Assembly: GCA_003388555.1 (NCBI GenBank)
Contig: QQVD01000023.1
Span: 62,001 to 126,000 of the forward strand
Reading direction: 5' to 3'
DNA: 64,000 nucleotides
From: Acidobacteriota bacterium
GTDB taxonomy: Bacteria; Acidobacteriota; Thermoanaerobaculia; Multivoradales; Multivoraceae
Part shown: positions 35,706-43,907 of the stretch, piece after piece
How positions within the stretch are numbered: the stretch's first letter is position 1
Layout: each line of letters starts with the position of its first letter
Program-made: the position numbers and the translations under genes
The notes under the pieces: model-generated
Seen by the model: the letters and a program-made list of their open reading frames with translations, nothing else
What the model was told of the DNA's origin: nothing
Databases searched by the model: none

Positions 35706-36593
35706 ATGAACATCATGATCCCGAGCTTCAACCAGGCAGGGGAGAAACGAGCAACCTCGCGCGACACACGGCGAGGAGTCGTATTCACGATCGGCATACT
35801 CCTCGTGGCTTCCGCTTCGGCTCAGACTGTGATCTCGGGCGAAGGCGTCATCGAATCGAAGTCGGGAGGGTTCAAGTTCCCCGACGGAACCGTGCAGACG
35901 ACGGCAGCGGCCGAAGCTGGTGATCCCTGCGCGACCGCCGGCGACCCCTCGGACGAGATGATCCCTGTGGGTGGGGTTTGTATCGACAAGTACGAGGCCT
36001 CGGTGTGGTCGCAGCCGGACGGAGGCATCCAGTACGGCGTCGCCACCGACGACTATCCCTGCGCCGACGACGGTCAGGACTGCTTCGGCCTCATCTACGC
36101 CCGCTCGGTGCCGGGTGTGCAGCCGTCGGCCTTCATCACCTGGTTCCAGGCTCAGCAAGCGCTGGCCAACGCAGGCAAGCGACTGCCGAGCAACGCCGAG
36201 TGGCAGATGGCGGTGGCCGGCACGCCGGACACAGGCGGTGTCGACGACGGAGGGACGACGTGCAACACCGACGACCTCGAGCCGGGCGTGGCGTCGACGG
36301 GGTCGCGCTCGGGCTGCGTTTCGGCATTCGGTCACCATGACATGGTGGGCAACCTCGCCGAGTGGGTCGCCGACTGGGTGCCTCTCTCGACCGCCTGCCC
36401 CGGCTGGTTCTCCTCGTTCAGCGACGACCTCATGTGCCTGTCCGGTGCCTCGACGGACATCGTCGGTCCTGGTGCCCTCGTCCGTGGCGGCGACTGGGAC
36501 TACGCCTGGGAAGCGGGCCCGTTTGCCGTGTCCGGTACCGTCCAGCCGAGTGAGGGTACTGCCGAGTCCATCGGCTTCCGGGGCGCCCGTTGA
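35706..36593 (+). CDS. Secreted formylglycine-generating-enzyme-like (FGE-sulfatase) protein
   Basis: A 295-residue protein. The first 40 residues contain a signal segment (VVFTIGILLVASASA), then a short stalk motif GVIESKSGGFKFPDGTVQTT often found ahead of S74 or fibre proteins. Residues about 75-293 are an FGE/SUMF1-type fold: VCIDKYEASV, QALANAGKRLPSNAEWQMAV, HHDMVGNLAEWVADWV, LVRGGDW and GFRGAR. The catalytic Cys pair of true FGE is not evident, so it is more likely a sugar- or surface-binding FGE-like domain. GGAGGAGA precedes the ATG. It lies just downstream of the S74 remnant. Confidence 0.8.
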   Translation: MNIMIPSFNQAGEKRATSRDTRRGVVFTIGILLVASASAQTVISGEGVIESKSGGFKFPDGTVQTTAAAEAGDPCATAGDPSDEMIPVGGVCIDKYEASVWSQPDGGIQYGVATDDYPCADDGQDCFGLIYARSVPGVQPSAFITWFQAQQALANAGKRLPSNAEWQMAVAGTPDTGGVDDGGTTCNTDDLEPGVASTGSRSGCVSAFGHHDMVGNLAEWVADWVPLSTACPGWFSSFSDDLMCLSGASTDIVGPGALVRGGDWDYAWEAGPFAVSGTVQPSEGTAESIGFRGAR

Positions 36594-36670
36594 CTCAACC
36601 GAGAACGCGTTGATTCAACCGAGAACGGCAGAGTCCGGTCTCGCCCTTCCCCCCAAGAGCTGGGTCGTTC

Positions 36671-37342
36671 TCAGCCACCACTTCGCCGTATCCCCGCCGT
36701 GAACTCGGCCACGCCGATGGCGGGCCCTGGCCCGATCAGGAAGTCCACCGTCGTCCCGGCTTCGACGGTAGCGGTCACTGAGTACCGACGACCGCCATCG
36801 TCGACCACGGCCTCGTAGACCTTCGAGTCGCCCACGAGGATCTGGAACACCACGCCGCCGCTCCAGTTCTCGCCCCACGGCATCTGTTTGCCTGCATGAC
36901 CACGGATCTCGACTTCGGAGTCGACCGTGCTCACCCACCGCCGCACGACCCAGTGGTCCGCCTTGGCGTGGGCGCCAAGCTCCAGGTTGCCGTGCGCATG
37001 CCCTCCTGCGGCCCAGAGCGAGGTGTAGAACCGACCGTCCTCGAGATACCAGAGCTCGCCGGTCGTGAACTCCTCGCGGCCGCTGAGGCCGTTGATCGGA
37101 TCCACGCCGAAGTGCGGCAGCAGCGCGAAGTCGGTCGCCGGATCGTAGGCACCGTCGTCGTCGAATTCGCTGTCCCAGAATCCGTAGGACCAACCGTTGG
37201 CTCCCTGCACGCCCGAGAAGTCACGCACTGAATCCGCGATCAGGTTGGAGCCCTGGTGCGCGCCGACGCCTGCCGTTGCCGGCAGCTGGAGACTCGAGAG
37301 AACCAAGGCCAGTATGCAGGGTGTTGGTGTCGGGGATCTCAA
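36671..37342 (-). CDS. Secreted protein of unknown function
   Basis: A 223-residue protein starting with TTG at 37342, supported by GGAG seven bases upstream and by a good signal peptide (CILALVLSSLQLPATAG). The mature part is beta-rich and aromatic (WSYGFWDSEFDDDGAYDP, GELWYLEDGRFYTSLWAAGG, ENWSGGVVFQILVGDSKVYE), resembling lectin-like or carbohydrate-binding secreted proteins. No known family is certain. The first 20 codons plus the ribosome site recur as a fragment at 47980-48063. The gene begins only 73 bp from the HigB remnant. Confidence 0.7.
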   Translation of the reverse strand: MRSPTPTPCILALVLSSLQLPATAGVGAHQGSNLIADSVRDFSGVQGANGWSYGFWDSEFDDDGAYDPATDFALLPHFGVDPINGLSGREEFTTGELWYLEDGRFYTSLWAAGGHAHGNLELGAHAKADHWVVRRWVSTVDSEVEIRGHAGKQMPWGENWSGGVVFQILVGDSKVYEAVVDDGGRRYSVTATVEAGTTVDFLIGPGPAIGVAEFTAGIRRSGG

Positions 37343-37414
37343 GGGTGTTCTCCAGAGCGGGATCGTTGCGAGCCCTCCAAGCAGCGTATGGCACCATGGC
37401 TGCCATCTACTCGT

Positions 37415-37492
37415 CTGATCGGCCTACACCGAGTCACCTTTCGATGGACTCCAGCGGGAGCTGAAGAGGTGGACATTCGCGACTACCACTGA
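37415..37492 (+). pseudogene. 3' remnant of a higB-type toxin gene
   Basis: The translation LHRVTFRWTPAGAEEVDIRD followed by YH and a stop matches the C-terminal end of HigB-type RelE-fold toxins (RITFRW...DVxxxDYH). Nothing before this resembles HigB: the frame upstream runs through the 5' region of the oppositely oriented secreted gene. So about the first two thirds of the toxin are missing. It is followed 8 bp later by an intact higA-type antitoxin. Confidence 0.75.
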
Positions 37493-37500
37493 GACCTCGG

Positions 37501-37800
37501 ATGAACCAGTTCATCAGACAGCGACAGCCCACGACACCGGGCGAGATCTTGCGCGAAGAGTTTCTGGTCCCACTCGGACTGACCCAGAAGCAGCTCGCCG
37601 AGCACCTCGGCTGCGATCTCGAGGTGGTCAACCGCATCGTCAACGGAAGAGCGGCGGTGAGCGTCGACATGGCCCTCGAGCTCGGTGCGGCGTTGCGGAC
37701 CTCGCCCGACTTCTGGCTCAACGCTCAGCAGGCGGTCGATCTTCACGAGGCTCTCGATGCCCACCCAGTCCTGCCCGAGCCACTGGTCCGAGCCAGCTAG
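37501..37800 (+). CDS. higA: HigA-type antitoxin (XRE family), toxin partner lost
   Basis: A 99-residue HTH protein with PTTPGEILREEFLVPLGLTQ and QLAEHLGCDLEVVNRIVNGR, the classic HigA/VapI helix-turn-helix (about residues 25-50), then SVDMALELGAALRTSPDFWL. It lies 8 bp after the end of a truncated higB, so it is an orphan antitoxin that could still repress its promoter or neutralise a related toxin elsewhere. Its last 65 or so bases and 3' flank (37731-37840) are duplicated at 45695-45806. Confidence 0.88.
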   Translation: MNQFIRQRQPTTPGEILREEFLVPLGLTQKQLAEHLGCDLEVVNRIVNGRAAVSVDMALELGAALRTSPDFWLNAQQAVDLHEALDAHPVLPEPLVRAS

Positions 37801-37933
37801 GTCGAGGCGCATCCGTCCGGCGGTGTGGGACGAGGGCCACGTGCCCTCCTGACCTGTCAGGTGACACCCAGTCTCGGGCGCTTCGTGCTCTTGGTGTCAG
37901 TCGGCCGCCACCAGCGTCGTTCTCCTCTTCGAG

Positions 37934-39091
37934 ATGGCGAAGAGACTGCGTTGGACGCCGACCCCGGAGGTCCTTGAGGAGCTCGAGGCCCTGGCCTGGG
38001 CCTTCCAGCCCGGGTTGAGCGATCTGCTCGGGGAGGGCGGAGCTGCCGAGGGTCTTGCCGATGCTGACGCCGCCGGCGGTGGCCGGGCTCCGCTCGCCGA
38101 CCCTGCCAAGAGCGAGCGACGCGCCGCGCTGCGTGCTCGCGAGCACGCCGAAGGCGCTCCGCCAAGGCCGGTGCTCTACCACGTCACCTGCCGCACCGTG
38201 CAAAGTCGCATGCTCCTGCGCCCGGGGCCCGAGCTCGACTCCCTGCTCGTCGGCTGCCTCGCGCGGGCGCAGGAGGCTGCTCCGGCGGTGAAGGCGTGCA
38301 CCTACGACTTCCAGTCGAACCACTACCATCTGCTGCTGACCTCGCCGGACGCGCCGACGCTCTCGCACTTCATGAACGTCTTCCAGAGCACCGCGGCGAA
38401 GGAAGTCAACAGGACGCACGACTGGCGCGATCAAGTCTGGTCGAGGCGCTACGACTCCTTCATCGTCAGCCCCGAGCCGCGGGTACAGCTCGAGCGCCTC
38501 CGGTACATCGTCGCGCAGGGGTGCGACAACAACCTCGTCGACTCACCGCTCGAGTGGCCCGGTGCCTGCGCGCACCAATCCCTCGTCGACGGCGACCAGA
38601 CCGTCGAGGGCGCCTGGATCGACCGCACCGAGCTCTACGAGCGACGCCGCTCCGGCGAGCCCGAGCTCGAGACCGCCGACGTCACGACCCGCAACACCGT
38701 GCACCTTGCCAAGCTCCCCGCGTTCGATCACCTGAGCGACGCGGAGTACCGCGACCTCATGCAGCGCCTCGTCGCAGGAGTCGAGAAGCAGACTCGGGAG
38801 CGGCACCAGGCCGAGCGCACGCGGCCGCTCGGAGTGCAGGGAGTGCTGAGGGTGCACCCCCACCAGCGTCCGAGGAAGACGAAGCGATCACCCCGCCCCT
38901 GGTTTCACGCCACCCGCGAGTCCTTCAAGCTCCTCAAGCGGGCCTACAAGGCCTTCCTCGACGCCTACCTCCGCGCCGCAGCGCTGCTCAGACAGGGGCA
39001 TCGCGATGTCGCGTTCCCCGAAGGGTGCTTTCCGTCGAGGTTGCCCGTCAGCCTGCCGCTTCCGAGCGCGAGGGCGCGAGCGCCTGGCTGA
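37934..39091 (+). CDS. RAYT (REP-associated, IS200-like) transposase, copy 1
   Basis: A 385-residue protein. The Y1 transposase domain covers about 75-260: RPVLYHVTCRTVQSRMLL, the HUH-type metal motif H130-Y-H132 in QSNHYHLLL, NVFQSTAAKEVNRTHDW and SRRYDSFIVSPEP. The N-terminal 70 residues and the basic C-terminus (HPHQRPRKTKRSPRPW) are shared only with the two other copies. RAYTs cut and join single-stranded DNA at short hairpin repeats. Copies 1-3 (37934, 42416, 46554) are nearly identical, and all are followed by a conserved 170-bp block and element B. Start ATG fixed by identity among copies. Confidence 0.9.
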   Translation: MAKRLRWTPTPEVLEELEALAWAFQPGLSDLLGEGGAAEGLADADAAGGGRAPLADPAKSERRAALRAREHAEGAPPRPVLYHVTCRTVQSRMLLRPGPELDSLLVGCLARAQEAAPAVKACTYDFQSNHYHLLLTSPDAPTLSHFMNVFQSTAAKEVNRTHDWRDQVWSRRYDSFIVSPEPRVQLERLRYIVAQGCDNNLVDSPLEWPGACAHQSLVDGDQTVEGAWIDRTELYERRRSGEPELETADVTTRNTVHLAKLPAFDHLSDAEYRDLMQRLVAGVEKQTRERHQAERTRPLGVQGVLRVHPHQRPRKTKRSPRPWFHATRESFKLLKRAYKAFLDAYLRAAALLRQGHRDVAFPEGCFPSRLPVSLPLPSARARAPG

Positions 39092-39094
39092 GCG

Positions 39095-39265
39095 TCGCGT
39101 TTCCGTCAGCACCCATAATCCACCGCTCCGATCCCGGGCGCCATCGCGTCGCGGGATTCGTGCGTCTGGGAGCGGAGAATTGCCGCCCGACGAAGGCTTC
39201 GCGGGCTCGGACTGAGGGGTTGCAGCCGACTCCAGGGCTCGATCTGCAGACGGGAGGCCTCGGCG
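39095..39265 (+). repeat. Conserved block downstream of RAYT copy 1
   Basis: About 170 bp conserved behind all three near-identical RAYT genes (also 43592-43770 and 47715-47890), and in diverged form without a transposase at 50075-50247. It contains the words AATCCACCGCTCCGATCCCG and CGACGAAGGCTTCGCGGGCT (a hairpin) and leads to element B. The conservation outside any reading frame suggests a structured or transposase-recognised element. Confidence 0.75.
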
Positions 39266-39280
39266 AGCGCCCGGAGGAGG

Positions 39281-39412
39281 TGATCGGGCGGCGATCGGGC
39301 GCCTCCGCCGAGTGTCCTTCCCCCGAAAAGGTTGGGTCCTTCTCAGTGATCGGGCGGCGATCGGGCGCCTCCGCCGAGTGTCCTTCCCCCGAAAAGGTTG
39401 GGTCCTTCTCAG
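39281..39412 (+). repeat. 66-bp tandem duplication, each unit ending in element B
   Basis: Two identical 66-bp units (39281-39346 and 39347-39412), each starting TGATCGGGCGGCGATCGGGC and containing an element B with an AAAAGG variant (CCCGAAAAGGTTGGG). Perfect identity indicates a recent tandem duplication. Confidence 0.9.
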
Positions 39413-39464
39413 TGCCAGGAATGTCGTCTGCACGGGAGGAGGGGCAGGCTCCAAGCTAGATCCC

Positions 39465-39482
39465 AAGCGCTTCGCGCTTTTT
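39465..39482 (+). terminator. Intrinsic terminator-like hairpin
   Basis: AAGCGC-TTC-GCGCTT followed by TTT: a 6-bp stem, 3-base loop and a run of T. It points rightward, 374 bp after the RAYT copy 1 stop, and could end its transcript. Confidence 0.6.
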
Positions 39483-39601
39483 CCCAGAAGACTGGCACCT
39501 TGCTCGCCCTCTGCCGCGTGCGGGGAAGAGGTTCGAAGAGCCCGATCGAGCCGCTTGGCCCGATTGGGCTTCGGGCTTCTTCTCAGGCGACTGGCACCTT
39601 C
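39482..39601 (+). repeat. Two element A copies with a repeated 65-bp lead
   Basis: Element A at 39482-39502 (degenerate) and 39579-39601. Between them GTGCGGGGAAGAGGTTCGAA ... TTGGGCTTCGGGCTTCTTCTC matches the sequence before the element A at 53113-53137, so this stretch is a copy of the downstream flank of RAYT copy 4. Confidence 0.75.
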
Positions 39602-39605
39602 TCTT

Positions 39606-39800
39606 CCCATGGTGCTCGAGCGGCCGGGATCGCCGGGCGACCTGCCGACCGATGTGCTGATTCAGCTCGTCGTCCTCGGCAGGAGGTTCGCCAGCCACCG
39701 AGTGCAGAAGCTGGTCATCCCCGGAGTGGCCTGGGTGCCGTTCCGGGTAGAGGTGTATCTACGGGTCTCTGCCGGGTGCGGGAAACAGGCAAGCTGAGGC
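39606..39800 (+). pseudogene. Copy of the 3' end and flank of RAYT copy 4
   Basis: GTGCTCGAGCGGCCGGGATC reproduces the last codons of the RAYT gene ending at 52909, and the following 180 bp (CTGATTCAGCTCGTCGTCCT, GTTCGCCAGCCACCGAGTGC) match its downstream flank (52910-53100) with scattered changes. The piece is enclosed by element A copies at 39579 and 39837, as with other fragments here. Confidence 0.8.
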
Positions 39801-39836
39801 CGATCAGGCCGGTTGGACCGGCCTGGGCTTCGGGCT

Positions 39837-39966
39837 TCTTCTCCTCAGACGACTGGCACCTTCGCCTCCCAGTCCTACTCAGTCCGCCGAGGCGACTGGC
39901 ACCTTTGTCCTCGTCCCCGTCCCTCCGACGAGTGTCCTTCCCCCGAAAAGGTTGGGTCCTTCTCAG
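39837..39966 (+). repeat. Element A (two) and element B cluster
   Basis: Element A at 39837-39863 and 39889-39905, element B (AAAAGG variant) at 39930-39966, then a second partial GGTCCTTCTCAG. The cluster ends 56 bp before the promoter at 40022 and marks the left edge of a lower-GC segment. Confidence 0.85.
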
Positions 39967-40006
39967 GTCCTTCTCAGCCCGGTCTCAGAAGAACTGCCGA
40001 GACCTC

Positions 40007-40051
40007 ACAATAATTGTCGCGTTGACAACTCAGAGACCAGTTCGGTACAGT
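40007..40051 (+). promoter_or_regulatory. Sigma-70-type promoter with symmetric sites
   Basis: TTGACA at 40022-40027 and TACAGT at 40046-40051, spaced by 18 bp, the closest match to a housekeeping promoter in the window. Two small palindromes overlap the upstream part: ACAAT-A-ATTGT (40007-40017) and GTTG-A-CAAC (40021-40029), possible operator sites. It would serve the two-gene unit starting at 40200, leaving a leader of about 140 bases. Confidence 0.6.
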
Positions 40052-40199
40052 CCCGCCAGAAAAAAATTCATACTATCTACAGCTGCTCATGGCACGTGAC
40101 AGGGGGTTAGAGGCGGGGAGGAGGTTCGAGACCTTTCGCGTTCCGTCCAGAGTGGACGGGCGCGGGATTCATCACCTCTTGGGGAGGCAAGTGAGGCAA

Positions 40200-40781
40200 G
40201 TGAAGGTAAACAATTGGTGGGTGCTGCTCGCCCTCTTGGGCGGCTTCTGCATGGGTTCTCTCGGATACGGTCAAGAACCTGAGCAAGAGAAGGTCGTACT
40301 ACAGGGGGTAGAAATCCCCGACTCGCTGCGGCTCGCTACGTACATCCAATATCTGGCATCTGTGGCTGGAAAACAAGACGATAGCACTAGGGCCTATCTC
40401 GACCAGGTCTTTGGCATCGATCAGAGCGCGCAGTCGACCGCCTACTTGATCGCTGCAGTCGCTGAGTATCGCGAAAATCAGAAGGATGCCTGGGAGGGCC
40501 TCGCTAGGTCGCCCAGGGAAGAAAGAGCTGAAGCCGAGCGCACTCGCCAGACCGAAAGTTACCGGGAGCTCGGTGCAATCGTGGGTCGGTGGACGCGGTT
40601 GCTGGAGGAGGAGAACCGAGATCCCCAACCCGTTCTAGAGGCAATTCTGTCGGATAGCGCGAAGCACCTTAGTCGCACCATCTCCGGAAACTCTTCGTCG
40701 AAGCAGCTGGCTCTCCTAAACCTGGCGCCATTTCAGGCAGCCTTCTCTCAGTCGTTTCAGGCATCGAGAGGGGACAGGTGA
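40200..40781 (+). CDS. Secreted helical protein of unknown function
   Basis: A 193-residue protein with a signal peptide (WWVLLALLGGFCMGSLGYG, cut before QEPEQ). The mature part is charged and helical (AYLDQVFGIDQSAQSTAYLI, EERAEAERTRQTESYRELGA). No family recognised. The GTG at 40200 is chosen because it gives a proper signal peptide and follows GAGG; an ATG at 40089 in frame would add a 37-residue basic extension. Codon use is visibly less GC-biased than in neighbours, suggesting transfer. The stop overlaps the next start (TGATG). Confidence 0.65.
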   Translation: MKVNNWWVLLALLGGFCMGSLGYGQEPEQEKVVLQGVEIPDSLRLATYIQYLASVAGKQDDSTRAYLDQVFGIDQSAQSTAYLIAAVAEYRENQKDAWEGLARSPREERAEAERTRQTESYRELGAIVGRWTRLLEEENRDPQPVLEAILSDSAKHLSRTISGNSSSKQLALLNLAPFQAAFSQSFQASRGDR

Positions 40782-41824
40782 TGCGAACCAACCTGCTCGC
40801 CAGGGCTGCCGCGGCGGTCCTGTTTGCTTCTCTGATGGCTCCTGCGGTTTCAGCCAGCGACGTGAGCGAGATTGCGTCCGTGTCGCTGCCGATCTTCGGC
40901 GGAGCTGTTCAAGTGCGTTCGGACCATTGGGCAATGACCGAGTCGCTCGATGCAGGTTCATCGTTCTTCAACCTCCGTATCCGGCCAAAGACCTTCAAAG
41001 ACGCAATCGTGGTGAATTCTGTTACAATCACGAATTCCCACGATTCCTTCCCTTCGGACTTCATCCACTATACGAAGTACTTTAGCGGCCTGTGCGTTAC
41101 TAATGAGGGTGTGTGGTCATCAACTACGGCATCGTATCTTGGATCGTTTCCAGTCTGGTTCAGCTACGGGACTGCTGCGAGTGGCCCCTTGTTCCTGAAT
41201 TGCGATCCAGGCCCGCCTTGTAGTCGAGCCATTACGGATACAGAGACGTTGACCCTTCTGATGACGGAAGGGAGTCACCAGCAGGTCGTGATCGGCTTGG
41301 ACTTCCCCCTCTCACGATTCGAGGAGCGGGAGGGCGAGTTCTTTCTGCTTGGAGAGTGGGCGTACCTTGATGGCGAGCGTGTGGCCCAAGCAAGTTCTCC
41401 AGCGTTCTCCGACGCTGTCGCAAGCCTGCCTGAGGTCGAGTCGGCCTCAGGTTTCGTGATTCAGGCACCACGGCATGTAGACAACATAAGGAATATTCAC
41501 TTGCCGGCGGCCCGCTTCAAGGTCATCGACCTTCCTAGAAGCATCGCTGAGCAGACTAAGGAGAGCCCTGTGCAGTTCTACTTTCGCGCAGAGATCGACG
41601 CGCAAGGGCAGACGAGAGACGTGGCGTTGTATGGGGAGCCTGCCGAGCTCAGCCCAGAATGGTTACGCTTGGCCACCCTTCAACGTCTGGTTTTGGATTA
41701 CCACAGCACCAAGAGACACCCCGTTGACGTATTCGGGCAAGTCCACATCGCGGGGTCGATGAAGCTTGTCAGGTCTCGGGTGACACTGCCGCAATGCTGT
41801 TGCGGCCCGCTGATCTGTAGCTAG
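40781..41824 (+). CDS. Secreted protein of unknown function, cysteine-rich C-terminus
   Basis: A 347-residue protein with signal peptide (LLARAAAAVLFASLMAPAVSA). The middle is beta-rich; residues about 260-330 (PVQFYFRAEIDAQGQTRDVA, LYGEPAELSPEWLRLATLQR) vaguely recall TonB-like C-terminal domains. It ends with a cysteine cluster (LPQCCCGPLICS), unusual and possibly lipid- or metal-linked. It is coupled to the upstream gene and shares its lower GC content. Function unknown. Confidence 0.7.
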   Translation: MRTNLLARAAAAVLFASLMAPAVSASDVSEIASVSLPIFGGAVQVRSDHWAMTESLDAGSSFFNLRIRPKTFKDAIVVNSVTITNSHDSFPSDFIHYTKYFSGLCVTNEGVWSSTTASYLGSFPVWFSYGTAASGPLFLNCDPGPPCSRAITDTETLTLLMTEGSHQQVVIGLDFPLSRFEEREGEFFLLGEWAYLDGERVAQASSPAFSDAVASLPEVESASGFVIQAPRHVDNIRNIHLPAARFKVIDLPRSIAEQTKESPVQFYFRAEIDAQGQTRDVALYGEPAELSPEWLRLATLQRLVLDYHSTKRHPVDVFGQVHIAGSMKLVRSRVTLPQCCCGPLICS

Positions 41825-41964
41825 CTAGGCCAGAGCTGCGTTGGCTCGCTTTCGTTCGTTCGTTTCGCTCGTCCCCAGAATGTAAGGCCTTCTCCGGTAG
41901 GTCGGGCAGAAAGACTCGGGCCGGATCCGCTGACTCGACAGGACCGGCGACCTGCCCCGATTTC

Positions 41965-42094
41965 GTGGACGGTTGGTGTAGCTACACACTCTCAGCAAGC
42001 GGACACTGGGGCCAGCGGCCCGAGTCGGCGTCAGCCGGCGAGGAGCTGGCCCCATCTTCATGCAGCCTCGGCCGCCTGCTGGCGCTCGAAGGAG
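41965..42094 (-). mobile_element. Remnant of an IS3-family end, reversed
   Basis: Read on the minus strand, it gives the last transposase codons (CGAGCGCCAGCAGGCGGCCG), then CTCCTCGCCGGCTGACGCCG and CCCAGTGTCCGCTTGCTGAG, matching 53946-54060. It stops exactly where an element A begins (42095). Confidence 0.75.
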
Positions 42095-42117
42095 CTTCTC
42101 AGGTGACTGGCACCTTC
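42095..42117 (+). repeat. Element A hairpin
   Basis: CTTCTCAGGTGACTGGCACC followed by TTC, with perfect AGGTG/CACCT arms. It sits at the junction between the IS3 end on the left and a truncated lipoprotein gene on the right. Confidence 0.9.
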
Positions 42118-42118
42118 A

Positions 42119-42303
42119 GCCGTGAACTCTCCGCGTCTGCGCATCGTGCGAAGGAGCTGGACCCAGACTTCAGTCTGGCTCTGAAAGACGCGATCTCACT
42201 GGCCATTGAGAAGTTCCCCCGACTTCTCGATGCTGAGCTGATCTCTCGTCATCCGATCATCCAGGGCCTGGATCTGGTGGATCCTGGGAGGCCGACCGGC
42301 TGA
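42119..42303 (+). pseudogene. 3' fragment of the small lipoprotein gene
   Basis: The translation HRAKELDPDFSLALKDAISL then AIEKFPRLLDAELISRHPII matches the last 55 or so residues of the intact lipoprotein at 45849-46406, with a few substitutions. The signal peptide and N-terminal domain are missing. The similarity continues past the stop into the leader of the following RAYT gene, so this is part of a larger duplication (about 42127-43907 and 46235-47968). Confidence 0.85.
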
Positions 42304-42415
42304 AGGCTTGGTCTTCCTAGGCGATTGGGGCCACCCGAAGTGGCTGGGGCCTTCAGGGTCCTCTCACGTGCGGTGGCGTCAGTCGGCCTTCGCCAGCGTC
42401 GTTCTCCTCTTCGAG

Positions 42416-43588
42416 ATGGCGAAGAGACTGCGCTTTACGCCGACCCCTGAGGTCCTGGAGGAGCTCGAGGCCCTGGCCTGGGCCTTCCAGCCCGAGCTGA
42501 GCGATCTGCTCGGCGAGGGCGGTGCTCTCGAGGGTTTCACCTATGCTGAAGCCGCCGGCGCTGCAGCCGGTGCCGGCGGCCCGTCTCCGCTAGCCGACCC
42601 TGCCAAGAGCGAGCGACGCGCCGCGCTGCGTGCTCGCGAGCACGCCGAAGGCGCTCCGCCCAGGCCGGTGCTCTACCACGTCACCTGCCGCACCGTGCAG
42701 AGCCGCATGCTGCTGCGCCCGGGGCCCGAGCTCGACTCCCTGCTCGTCGGCTGCCTCGCGCGGGCTCAGGAGGCCGCGCCGGCGGTGAAGGCGTGCGCCT
42801 ACGACTTCCAGTCGAACCACTACCATCTGCTGCTGATCTCGCCGGACGCACCGACGCTCTCGCACTTCATGAACGTCTTCCAGAGCACCGCGGCGAAGGA
42901 AGTCAACAGGACGCACGACTGGCGCGATCAGGTGTGGTCGAGGCGCTACGACTCCTTCATCGTCAGCCCCGAGCCACGGGTACAGCTCGAGCGCCTCCGC
43001 TACATCGTCGCGCAGGGGTGCGACAACAACCTCGTCGACTCACCGCTGGAGTGGCCCGGTGCCTGCTCGCACCGATGCCTCGTCGACGGCGATGCGTCCG
43101 TGCAGGGCGCCTGGATCGACCGCACCGAGCTCTACGAGCGGCGCCGCTCCGGCGAGCCCGAGCTCGAGGCCGCCGATGTGACGACCGCCAACACCCTGCA
43201 CCTCGCCAAGCTCCCCGCGTTCGATCACCTGAGCGACGCGGAGTACCGCGACCTCATGCAGCGCCTCGTCGCAGGAGTCGAGAAGCAGACTCGGGCGCGG
43301 CACCAGGCCGAGCGCACGCGGCCGCTCGGAGTGCAGGGAGTGCTGAGGGTGCACCCCCACCAGCGCCCGAAGAAGACGAAGCGATCACCCCGGCCCTGGT
43401 TTCACGCCACCCGCGAATCCTTCAAGGTGCTCAAGCGGGCGTACAAGGCCTTCCTCGACGCCTACCTCCGCGCCGCAGCCCTGCTCAGGCAGGGGCACCG
43501 CGATGTCGCGTTCCCCGAAGGCTGCTTCCCGTCGAGGTTGCCCGTCAGCCTGCCGCTTCCGAGCGCGAGGGCGCGAGCGCCTGGCTGA
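42416..43588 (+). CDS. RAYT (REP-associated, IS200-like) transposase, copy 2
   Basis: A 390-residue protein almost identical to copies 1 and 3; the main differences are a 5-residue insertion near residue 45 (an Ala/Gly-rich stretch) and scattered changes such as RCLVDGDASVQGAW. The HUH motif QSNHYHLLL and the RRYDSFIV segment are intact, so it may be active. It is preceded by the truncated lipoprotein fragment and followed by the conserved 170-bp block (43592-43770) and two element B copies. Confidence 0.9.
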   Translation: MAKRLRFTPTPEVLEELEALAWAFQPELSDLLGEGGALEGFTYAEAAGAAAGAGGPSPLADPAKSERRAALRAREHAEGAPPRPVLYHVTCRTVQSRMLLRPGPELDSLLVGCLARAQEAAPAVKACAYDFQSNHYHLLLISPDAPTLSHFMNVFQSTAAKEVNRTHDWRDQVWSRRYDSFIVSPEPRVQLERLRYIVAQGCDNNLVDSPLEWPGACSHRCLVDGDASVQGAWIDRTELYERRRSGEPELEAADVTTANTLHLAKLPAFDHLSDAEYRDLMQRLVAGVEKQTRARHQAERTRPLGVQGVLRVHPHQRPKKTKRSPRPWFHATRESFKVLKRAYKAFLDAYLRAAALLRQGHRDVAFPEGCFPSRLPVSLPLPSARARAPG

Positions 43589-43591
43589 GCG

Positions 43592-43770
43592 TCGCGTTCG
43601 GCATCAGCACCCACAATCCACCGCTTCGATCCCGGGCGCCCATCAGCGTCGCGGGATCCGTGCGTCTGGGTGCGGAGAATCGCCGCCCGACGAAGGCTTC
43701 GCGGGCTCGGACTCAGGGGTTGGAGGCGACACCAGGGCTCGATTTGCGACCGGGAAGCCTCAACGAGCGC
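43592..43770 (+). repeat. Conserved block downstream of RAYT copy 2
   Basis: Second copy of the block described at 39095, with the same CGACGAAGGCTTCGCGGGCT hairpin, leading to element B at 43799. Confidence 0.75.
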
Positions 43771-43798
43771 GCGCAGGAGGTGATCGGGCGCCTCCGCC

Positions 43799-43907
43799 GA
43801 GTGTCTTCTCCCCGAAATGGTTGGGTCCTTCTCAGGCCGAGCGCGCGAAGGAGGCGATCGGGCGCCTCCCGAGTGTCCTTCCCCCGAAATGGTCGGGTCC
43901 TTCTCAG
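43799..43907 (+). repeat. Two element B copies
   Basis: Element B at 43799-43835 (CCCGAAATGGTTGGG) and at 43871-43907, the latter with perfect 5-bp arms CCCGA/TCGGG around AATGG. The second overlaps the 3' end of the lipoprotein gene on the minus strand by four bases. Confidence 0.9.

Noticed and set aside
40089-40199. Additional N-terminal 37 residues for the gene at 40200
   Set aside because: They would place a long basic extension before a clean signal peptide; the GTG at 40200 has GAGG upstream.
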